Part shown: positions 6,302-12,067 of the stretch, piece by piece
Layout of the letters: each line of letters opens with the position of its first letter
How positions within the stretch are numbered: the first letter of the stretch is position 1
From: an uncultured Mycoplasmatota bacterium
Lineage (GTDB): Bacteria > Bacillota_I > Bacilli_A > RF39 > UBA660
Length of the DNA: 12,067 nt
NCBI GenBank assembly: GCA_900548725.1
Contig: URLV01000034.1
Span: 1-12,067, forward strand
Reading direction: 5' to 3'
The notes under the pieces: generated by a model
Seen by the model: only the letters and a program-made list of their open reading frames with translations
Told to the model about the DNA's origin: nothing
The model's database searches: none
Made by a program: the position numbers and the translations under genes

Positions 6302-7303
6302 TTACTTTTTATTATTTATAATAAAATCATATGCACTTTTTACCATATCATTTAGATTTTTTTCTGCTTTCCATTTAAGTAAAGTCAATGCTTTTTCTGG
6401 ATCAGCATAACATTCTGCTATATCTCCTTCACGTCTTTTAACTATTTTATATGGTATTTTAACATTATTTTCTTTTTCATATGCATTTACAATATCTAGT
6501 ACACTATAACCTATACCAGTACCTAAGTTAACAGCTATACTACCTTTATTTTTATCAATATATTCTAACGCTTTAATATGCCCTTTAGCTAAATCAACTA
6601 CATGAATATAATCTCTTACTCCTGTACCATCTTTAGTATTATAATCATTTCCAAATACGTTTAAATTAGGTAATTCACCAATTGCTACTTTACTAACATA
6701 TGGCATTAAATTATTAGGTATACCATTTGGATCTTCACCGATTAAACCTGATTCATGTGCTCCTACTGGATTAAAATATCTTAATTTAATTATACTCCAT
6801 TCATTATCACTATTATAAATATCATCCAAAATATATTCTATAAATAATTTTGTTGATCCATATGGATTTGTTGTACTTAGGCTAGCAGTTTCTTTAATTG
6901 GTAAAATATCTTGACTTCCATATACTGTTGCACTAGAAGAAAATACTATTTTTTTAACATTATATTTATTCATAATCTTACATAAAGTCAAAGTACTATC
7001 TAAATTATTTTGATAATATAATATTGGTTTTTCTACGCTTTCTCCTACTGCTTTTAATCCAGCAAAATGTATTACTGCATCTATATTTTCATTTTTAAAT
7101 AAAGAATCTAATTTTTCTTCATTACATAAATCTTGTTCATAAAACTTAAAATCTTTTCCCGTAATTTTTTTAATTTTATCAACTACTTCTACTTTAGAAT
7201 TAGATAAATTATCTAATACAACTATTTCATAACCTGCGTTTAATAATTCTACACAAGTATGACTTCCTATATACCCTGTTCCTCCTGTTACTAATATTTT
7301 CAT
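6302..7303 (-). CDS. galE: UDP-glucose 4-epimerase
   Basis: This cytoplasmic short-chain dehydrogenase/reductase interconverts UDP-glucose and UDP-galactose (sometimes the N-acetyl sugars) with bound NAD. The 333-residue product is full length. It has the Rossmann motif TGGTGYIGSH (6-15), HFAGLKAVGES (79-89), the SSSATVYG segment with the catalytic Ser/Thr (122-129), and the YxxxK pair Tyr148/Lys152 in NPYGSTK. C-terminal substrate-binding signatures DYIHVVDLA and REGDIAECYADP are present. It starts 21 bases after ftsW with AAGGA at 7315-7319, so it is likely co-transcribed with it. Its sugar product could feed envelope polysaccharide. No other sugar gene is in view. Confidence 0.96.
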   Translation of the reverse strand: MKILVTGGTGYIGSHTCVELLNAGYEIVVLDNLSNSKVEVVDKIKKITGKDFKFYEQDLCNEEKLDSLFKNENIDAVIHFAGLKAVGESVEKPILYYQNNLDSTLTLCKIMNKYNVKKIVFSSSATVYGSQDILPIKETASLSTTNPYGSTKLFIEYILDDIYNSDNEWSIIKLRYFNPVGAHESGLIGEDPNGIPNNLMPYVSKVAIGELPNLNVFGNDYNTKDGTGVRDYIHVVDLAKGHIKALEYIDKNKGSIAVNLGTGIGYSVLDIVNAYEKENNVKIPYKIVKRREGDIAECYADPEKALTLLKWKAEKNLNDMVKSAYDFIINNKK

Positions 7304-7324
7304 AAAATAATCATTCCTTTCTTT

Positions 7325-8491
7325 CTATAAATTATTTATTTCTTTTTTTAATCTAATATTTTTATTTTCTATACTAACTCTTAGAGTAATAAATAATAGT
7401 ACTATTAAGTTAAATGCAAAGCTTCCACCATTACTTAAGAATGGTAATGGTACTCCAGTTAATGGTATGATTGCTAAAACTCCCATTAAATTTACCAAAA
7501 GATGTGCCATTATTAATGTAGCAGTCCCATATGCTAATAAAGAACCCGTTAGTGTCTCACTTTTTCTTGCAATTAATATTATTCTAAGTAGCATTATTAA
7601 ATAACCTACTATTATTAAAGAACCAGCAAGACTTCCTAATTCTTCAACAACTATTGGAAATATAAAATCTGTATAAGCTTCTGGTAAGTATAAATATTTT
7701 TGTTTACTATTACCAAGCCCTACGCCAAATAATCCTCCATTATTTATTGCAATATAACCGTTACATACTTGATATCCTGTTTTTTCACTATATCTCGTAC
7801 ATGGATTATGATATGTTAAACGACTTAATTGTTCTTTCGTTAAAACATTTTTTAATAAATCACTTCCCATAAAAAACATACATGCACATATAACTGCACC
7901 TGCACCTGCTAATATTTTTAATTTAGCATATTTATCATCTTTTATTGGTAAACTTAAAAACATAAAGAAACAAGTAATAGTAAGTATCATTGCAGTACCT
8001 AAATCAGGTTGCATTGCAATTAAAATTGCACATATTATTGCATACACAAAAGGCATTAAATATTTGAATTTATAAAAACTTTTTTTAGGATTATTAAAAG
8101 CAAATGCAATAAAACATATTGTCATTGTTTTAACAAATTCTGAAGGTTGAATAGTTATTTTGCCAATTTTTAGCCAACTATTTGCACCATTAATTGGTTT
8201 GGTACAAGTTAATGTTATAATTAATAATCCTATTGCAGCATATGCAATTAATTTATATGTTTTTTTTAATTGTCTAATTAGTCCATTTGGAATAAAAAGT
8301 ATTACAAAACCGGCTATATATGCTAAAATAACAAATATTAATTGTCTTATAAAAAAGTATGATTCACTTCTACCATATTGTAATACGGCAGTCATACTAG
8401 AAGCACTAAAAACCATTACTAAACCTAGTATTGTATATATAATCATTAATAAAAATAAAAATTTATCCATATTTTTAAATCTACTTTTCAT
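7325..8491 (-). CDS. ftsW: FtsW-type SEDS peptidoglycan glycosyltransferase
   Basis: This polytopic membrane protein of the FtsW/RodA/SpoVE family polymerises lipid II glycan strands during septal wall synthesis with a partner class B PBP. The 388-residue protein has about ten hydrophobic segments. It also has NGANSWLKIGKITIQPSEF (101-119), QPDLGTAM (161-168), NGGLFGVGLGNSKQKYLYLP (251-270), EAYTDFIFP (271-279) with the essential-type Asp275, and PLTGVPLPFLSNGGSF (343-358). These favour FtsW over RodA, though SpoVE is not excluded. Cys231 and Cys243 lie in the large outer loop. The ATG is preceded by AAGGTGG with a 5-base spacer. It presumably leads an operon with galE, and implies a walled cell rather than a mycoplasma. 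Confidence 0.92.
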   Translation of the reverse strand: MKSRFKNMDKFLFLLMIIYTILGLVMVFSASSMTAVLQYGRSESYFFIRQLIFVILAYIAGFVILFIPNGLIRQLKKTYKLIAYAAIGLLIITLTCTKPINGANSWLKIGKITIQPSEFVKTMTICFIAFAFNNPKKSFYKFKYLMPFVYAIICAILIAMQPDLGTAMILTITCFFMFLSLPIKDDKYAKLKILAGAGAVICACMFFMGSDLLKNVLTKEQLSRLTYHNPCTRYSEKTGYQVCNGYIAINNGGLFGVGLGNSKQKYLYLPEAYTDFIFPIVVEELGSLAGSLIIVGYLIMLLRIILIARKSETLTGSLLAYGTATLIMAHLLVNLMGVLAIIPLTGVPLPFLSNGGSFAFNLIVLLFITLRVSIENKNIRLKKEINNL

Positions 8492-8508
8492 TATTCCACC
8501 TTATTTAA

Positions 8509-8516
8509 ATAATATC
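8509..8516 (-). promoter_or_regulatory. Candidate ftsW promoter, extended -10
   Basis: TGATATTAT on the minus strand lies directly after the T run of the upstream terminator. It is identical to the candidate before holA. The predicted start near 8502 is at the Shine-Dalgarno, giving a leader of about 11 bases. No clear -35 is visible. Confidence 0.4.
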
Positions 8517-8518
8517 AT

Positions 8519-8544
8519 AAAAAAAACATATTTAAAATATGTTT
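8519..8544 (-). terminator. Terminator of the methyltransferase-TM2-DUF2752-peptidase operon
   Basis: AAACATATTT and AAATATGTTT form 10-base inverted arms around one base (effectively about 8 bp with a 5-base loop). On the minus strand they are followed by eight T. It lies 9 bases after the stop of the peptidase gene. Confidence 0.75.
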
Positions 8545-8553
8545 ATCAATTAT

Positions 8554-9516
8554 TTAATAAAAAGACATTAATTTTACATTATTTAATTTTTTTACCTTCT
8601 CTTGATTAAGATTATTAATTTCATTTGAATTCCAACACTTTATACCATGCTTTTCAAATAAAATAGCTAAGTATTTAAGTTGAGTTTCAATTAAATTTTT
8701 TGTCAGTATTTCATTGGATATATTATCTTTTTTTAATTTATTCATAGAAATATTATAAATAAAGCCTAGTATTTTGTTTGCTGTTAAACTCATCAATACT
8801 TTATTTTTATTTACAAACTTATTTAAATATATCATATCAACATTATTTATAAAATCATTTATTTCTTCTAAAGATGAATATTCAGATAGTTCAGATACTA
8901 AAGATTTCAAATCGGCTCTTAAATATAATTTTTCCATAACTTTTCTTCCAACAATATTCTCAATTTGTTTTGCTATTTCTGCTTCAATATCATATTCAAT
9001 TGTTATATTAAAATAACGATTAGCTAATAAATCTGTATAGCCTTCGGTAAATCCTACACCAAAATGATTTAATAATTTTTCAATTGACTGTGAAAATCCA
9101 CTAAATTTACTTTCTTTTGTATATACAGTACTTGCCATATGAAATAATTCATGATATATTGACATTTCAATATATTTTTCTTTTCCAAACACAATACAAT
9201 TTTTAGATATGTCATAATAAGCGGCTTCATTAGGAAATAATATACTACGTAGCTTATTATTTTCTAATACTTTTAATTTTAATGATGAAATATTATTAAA
9301 AAGAAATGATAAATCTTCAGCATCAAAATTGTTTTGTAGAGTTTCAATAAAATTTACAAGATATTTTTTAAATTTGTTTTCTAGCATCATATAATTTTTA
9401 TTTTCAAATGATGGTGTTTCCTTTATTTTATTTATTGAATTTCTATTTTGTAAATCTTTATCTCTTTTTTGAACAATAAAAGCGAAACATAATAATTCGG
9501 TTATCAGTATGTTCAT
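8554..9516 (-). CDS. Putative membrane-anchored HExxH metallopeptidase
   Basis: I do not recognise a named family. The 320-residue protein starts with a hydrophobic N-terminus (about 1-16) followed by KRDK, fitting a signal anchor or signal peptide. A zinc-binding HExxH is present as HELFH (His122, Glu123, His126). Thirty-two residues on, GFTEGYTD contains Glu158, a plausible third ligand of the gluzincin type. The C-terminal half is helical, with no further recognisable domain. AAGGAG sits in the 3' end of the preceding gene with a 7-base spacer to the ATG, and the two genes are only 2 bases apart, so it is translationally linked to the DUF2752 gene. A peptidase role is inferred from the motif only. 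Confidence 0.7.
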   Translation of the reverse strand: MNILITELLCFAFIVQKRDKDLQNRNSINKIKETPSFENKNYMMLENKFKKYLVNFIETLQNNFDAEDLSFLFNNISSLKLKVLENNKLRSILFPNEAAYYDISKNCIVFGKEKYIEMSIYHELFHMASTVYTKESKFSGFSQSIEKLLNHFGVGFTEGYTDLLANRYFNITIEYDIEAEIAKQIENIVGRKVMEKLYLRADLKSLVSELSEYSSLEEINDFINNVDMIYLNKFVNKNKVLMSLTANKILGFIYNISMNKLKKDNISNEILTKNLIETQLKYLAILFEKHGIKCWNSNEINNLNQEKVKKLNNVKLMSFY

Positions 9517-9518
9517 AT

Positions 9519-9878
9519 TTACACTCCTTTAATCATGTTAATTACCCAATTTATAATTAATATAACAACAATTGTTTTATAGTGTAACACAAAATAATTA
9601 TAATAACAATATATATATTCTTTTTTTAAAACAACTGATATTATATAAACTATATGGAATAAGATTATTGATATAAATACTGGTATCGATAATATATTGT
9701 ATTTGAAAGATTCTATAATTTTAAATTTTAAAATACATTTTATTCCTCTTGTTATACCACACATGGGACATGGAATTTTAAATATATGTTTAAATAAACA
9801 AACTGGTTTAAAAAATAAAATGATAAGTAGAAGTATTATCCCACTTATCACTAAAATATTTATTATTTTTTTATTCAC
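9519..9878 (-). CDS. DUF2752 family membrane protein
   Basis: This is a 119-residue protein with three probable membrane helices (about 6-24, 60-82 and 98-116). The family signature PCPMCGITR is at 36-44. DUF2752 proteins are small membrane proteins of unknown function, often next to TM2-domain genes, as here. The start is GTG at 9878, overlapping the end of the TM2 gene by 8 bases (GTGAATAA). No separate Shine-Dalgarno is evident, so translation is probably coupled. Confidence 0.82.
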   Translation of the reverse strand: MNKKIINILVISGIILLLIILFFKPVCLFKHIFKIPCPMCGITRGIKCILKFKIIESFKYNILSIPVFISIILFHIVYIISVVLKKEYIYCYYNYFVLHYKTIVVILIINWVINMIKGV

Positions 9879-10257
9879 TTAAAGGATTGCCTTCACTATC
9901 AGTATTAATTGAACCAGTAAGTATTAATATTCCTTCTATAAAACCCCATATACCACTTACAAATGATAATATTCCACATGATAATACTGAAATAAGAAGT
10001 TGTGCAAGACCTTTACTATTATAACCTAAGTAGAAATTATGTATTCCTAATCCACCTAAGAAGATTCCAAATAATCCAGCAGCAATTTTACTTTTTTGTG
10101 TTGTTACTGAAACACCACTATGATTATTTTCTTTCGTATTTTTAGTTTCTTTTTCTTCTACTTTTTCAGTAGTTTCATTTAGTTTTTTACCGCAACTATA
10201 ACAAAATGTTGCATTATCATCTAATTCTTGACCACAATTAGTACAAAATTTTCCCAT
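9871..10257 (-). CDS. Zinc-ribbon TM2-domain membrane protein
   Basis: This is a 128-residue protein. An N-terminal zinc ribbon (Cys5, Cys8, Cys19, Cys22 as CTNCG and CYSCG) is followed by a charged Lys/Glu linker (24-48). A TM2 domain with two helices (about 57-112) carries GLFGIFLGGLGIHNFYLGY and a Trp-Gly-Phe-Ile-Glu-Gly turn in the second helix. The cellular role of bacterial TM2 proteins is not established. A longer GTG start four codons upstream is possible, but GAGGTG lies between it and the ATG, so the ATG was chosen. It follows the methyltransferase gene by about 43 bases and overlaps the DUF2752 gene. Confidence 0.88.
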   Translation of the reverse strand: MGKFCTNCGQELDDNATFCYSCGKKLNETTEKVEEKETKNTKENNHSGVSVTTQKSKIAAGLFGIFLGGLGIHNFYLGYNSKGLAQLLISVLSCGILSFVSGIWGFIEGILILTGSINTDSEGNPLSE

Positions 10258-10261
10258 ATCA

Positions 10262-10267
10262 CACCTC
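10262..10267 (-). promoter_or_regulatory. Shine-Dalgarno deciding the TM2 gene start
   Basis: GAGGTG followed by TGAT and ATG favours the ATG at 10257 over the in-frame GTG at 10269, which overlaps this site. Confidence 0.6.
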
Positions 10268-10300
10268 ACATATTAATTATATATTTATTTTTTATAATAT

Positions 10301-11167
10301 TCAATATTTTTCTTTCTCCCATCGAGCATATATACCACATGGAAGTATTATATCACTATATTCTTCTTTTATTCCTAATTCATCACTGGTTATAAAGCCA
10401 TCATACTTTTTACCAACAGTTAATCTTAATATATTTTCTAATACTGTCATGGATAATCCTGTTGTGTATGAATTAATTAAAAATAATAATGGATTATCAC
10501 TTAATAGCATTGTACATTTTTCTACTAAATTATATAAATCTGTTTCTATATTCCAAACTTCTTTATTAGCACCTCTTCCAAATGATGGAGGATCCATTAG
10601 TATAATATCATATTTATTACCACGTCTTATTTCTCTTTCAACAAATTTAACTACATCATCAACAATAAATCTAATAGATTTATCACTTAAATTACTTGAC
10701 TTTACATTTTCTTTAGCCCAGTCAACCATCCCGCGTGATGAATCTACATGTACTACACTTGCACCACTAGATAATGCAGCAACACTAGCAGCACCAGTAT
10801 AAGCAAATAAGTTTAATACTTTTATATTTTTTTTACCATTTATAATATGTTTTAACATAGTCCAATTATATGCTTGTTCAGGAAATAAACCTGTATGTTT
10901 AAATCCCATAAGTTTAAGGTTAAAAGTTAAATCATCATAATGTATTTGAAATGTACTAGGCATATTTTTATTAAATATTTGCCATTCTCCTCCACCTTTA
11001 TTACTTCTAACATATTTAGCATCAACGTTACTCCATAACGTTTTATCTTTATCTTTCCAAATAATTTCTGGATCAGGTCTTAAAAGTTTAATTCCATTCC
11101 AACTTTCTAATTTCATACCATCACTAGTATCTAATATCTTATATTCTTCAATTTTACTTAATTTCAT
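10301..11167 (-). CDS. Class I SAM-dependent methyltransferase, RlmI-like, without PUA domain
   Basis: This 288-residue protein belongs by motif to the class I SAM methyltransferases related to RlmI/RlmK-type 23S rRNA cytosine methyltransferases. SAM-binding motif I is VLNLFAYTGAASVAALSSGA (117-136), an acidic residue follows in HVDSS, the mid-domain VDD is at 169-171, and motif IV is DIILMDPPSFGRG (187-199). The first 90 residues are a small beta-rich domain. The N-terminal PUA domain of E. coli RlmI is absent. RNA is the likely substrate, but the exact nucleotide cannot be told from sequence. AAGGG at 11175-11179 sits 7 bases before the ATG. It heads the operon that runs into the TM2, DUF2752 and peptidase genes. 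Confidence 0.85.
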   Translation of the reverse strand: MKLSKIEEYKILDTSDGMKLESWNGIKLLRPDPEIIWKDKDKTLWSNVDAKYVRSNKGGGEWQIFNKNMPSTFQIHYDDLTFNLKLMGFKHTGLFPEQAYNWTMLKHIINGKKNIKVLNLFAYTGAASVAALSSGASVVHVDSSRGMVDWAKENVKSSNLSDKSIRFIVDDVVKFVEREIRRGNKYDIILMDPPSFGRGANKEVWNIETDLYNLVEKCTMLLSDNPLLFLINSYTTGLSMTVLENILRLTVGKKYDGFITSDELGIKEEYSDIILPCGIYARWEKEKY

Positions 11168-11191
11168 AGTATAACCCTTTCAACAAAATTA

Positions 11192-11199
11192 ATTATATC
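11192..11199 (-). promoter_or_regulatory. Methyltransferase operon promoter, extended -10
   Basis: TGATATAAT (perfect TATAAT at 11197-11192) lies directly after the T run of the upstream terminator. The -35 position falls inside the hairpin loop (TAGCAA) and is poor. The predicted leader is about 18 bases. Confidence 0.6.
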
Positions 11200-11225
11200 A
11201 AAAAAAAGAAAGTATTGCTACTTTC
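11200..11225 (-). terminator. Terminator of the surface protein gene
   Basis: On the minus strand GAAAGTA-GCAA-TACTTTC forms a 7-bp stem with a GNRA tetraloop, followed by eight T. Its left arm touches the stop codon of the surface protein gene. Confidence 0.88.
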
Positions 11226-12067
11226 TAACTTAATTTTACAGTGTATGGATTTGATTTAGATCCATCTCCACCGTTTATAAGTACATTCGCCTTTAAATTG
11301 ATACTAGGACGGAAAGCGAAAGCGGTGTCGACGCGGCCGCTCATGACGATACCATACGGCCCAACAACGGTCCACCCAAACGCACCCGAACCATCATAGT
11401 AGCTCGGAGACGAATAACACAAATTAGAAGTTATAGATGAATTATATAAATAATATGATTTGTTTGTTTGTCCATATTTATAAACACCAGCAAACGATAC
11501 TTCATCCGGTGTTAACAGTCCTACTGGATATTTTAAATTACCATTTGTTTTATTTCCATTTGAAAGTGTTGCAACATCTACTGTAAACCTAGAATAATCA
11601 TTTGTTGCACTTTCTGCACATTTAAATGTTGGTTTTGCAGTTGTTATATCTGTTGTTCCTGTACTATAGTATAATCTTTCTGTTGATGCATAATATGTTG
11701 TATTTTTTCCATAACCTAATTGAGTTGTTACTCCACCTATACCACTTGATGCTAAAGTTTTATCATTACAAAATAATGTATCTGCTAAATAGTTTGCATA
11801 ATTTGTTTTTAAATTATCTTCATACCATTTATCTACCACTGTTTTTATTGTACTATCATTAATATTCTTGTGTGTTGCATCATATGTTGTACTTCCTGCG
11901 GTTCCATACATATATCCAACATATGCATTATCGTTAGAGTTTGTATTAAATTTAGTATTTATTGCATTTCCACTTGAATCTTTTGCAACATCATCTAATA
12001 CTAATCTTATTGTTCCATCACCATTGATACGAACTATTCTCCATGTTTTATTTGCAAAAGATACATA
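11225..12067 (-). CDS. Surface or pseudopilin-like protein, C-terminal part (5' end outside window)
   Basis: The reading frame is open from the window edge to TAG at 11227-11225: 280 residues of a longer protein. Its in-frame Met at 11911 is internal, because the preceding codons continue the family pattern (TWRIVRINGDGTIRLVLDD at about residues 8-26, then YVGYMYGTAGS). Other segments are NDSTIKTVVDKWYEDNL, FCND, PVGLLTPDEVSFAGVY and a closing FRPSINLKANVLINGGDG. I recall this layout from large paralogous families of secreted proteins in uncultured gut Firmicutes, some with prepilin-like N-termini. No search was made. Bases 11301-11400 are 57% GC, far above the surroundings, and encode the segment before FRPSINLK. 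The C-terminus resembles C-type-lectin-like domains used as variable targets, which is inference. Confidence 0.75.
   Translation of the reverse strand, partial: YVSFANKTWRIVRINGDGTIRLVLDDVAKDSSGNAINTKFNTNSNDNAYVGYMYGTAGSTTYDATHKNINDSTIKTVVDKWYEDNLKTNYANYLADTLFCNDKTLASSGIGGVTTQLGYGKNTTYYASTERLYYSTGTTDITTAKPTFKCAESATNDYSRFTVDVATLSNGNKTNGNLKYPVGLLTPDEVSFAGVYKYGQTNKSYYLYNSSITSNLCYSSPSYYDGSGAFGWTVVGPYGIVMSGRVDTAFAFRPSINLKANVLINGGDGSKSNPYTVKLS

Noticed and set aside
11327..11340. Adjacent GTCGAC and GCGGCCGC (SalI and NotI sites) suggesting vector polylinker
   Set aside because: The bases are in frame within a continuous protein-coding sequence whose downstream part matches the family pattern, so contamination is unlikely. 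The GC-rich patch is treated as biological.

Overview
The window is about 12 kb of very AT-rich DNA in which every convincing gene lies on the minus strand. Codon use fits the standard bacterial code (Trp is TGG, TGA is not read through). A short ProRS without the editing insertion, RecD2, HolA, FtsW, a TM2/DUF2752 pair and a large repetitive-style surface protein suggest an uncultured low-GC Bacillota, perhaps a gut Bacilli/RF39-like lineage. That placement is inference from gene content and composition, not a database result.

Reading from high to low coordinates (the direction of transcription): 12067-11225 is the 3' part of a surface/pseudopilin-like protein whose C-terminal region contains a striking GC-rich, adenine-poor patch. 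A strong terminator separates it from a probable operon at 11167-8554: a SAM-dependent RNA methyltransferase, a zinc-ribbon TM2 membrane protein, a DUF2752 membrane protein and a membrane-anchored HExxH putative metallopeptidase. After another terminator comes ftsW-galE (8491-6302), then a gene-free 497-base stretch (5805-6301) with an 11-base C run inside a large inverted repeat and one copy of a 45-base dispersed repeat. Next is holA-recD2-small membrane protein (5804-2500), ending in a terminator.

The standout locus is 2424-1638, a complete type III toxin-antitoxin system of the ToxIN/AbiQ kind. It has its own promoter (TTGACA with an extended -10), four tandem 35/36-nt repeats forming the antitoxin RNA ToxI, a Rho-independent terminator that would limit read-through, and a 167-residue ToxN/AbiQ-family endoribonuclease starting at GTG. 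Each repeat can fold into the H-type pseudoknot expected of ToxI. The two repeat variants differ at positions that keep the pairing. These systems hold the toxin in an RNA-protein complex and in other bacteria abort phage infection. The last gene is proS (1556-129) with its own promoter and terminator, followed by the second copy of the 45-base repeat at the window edge.

No tRNA, rRNA, CRISPR, transposase, integrase or reverse transcriptase was seen.
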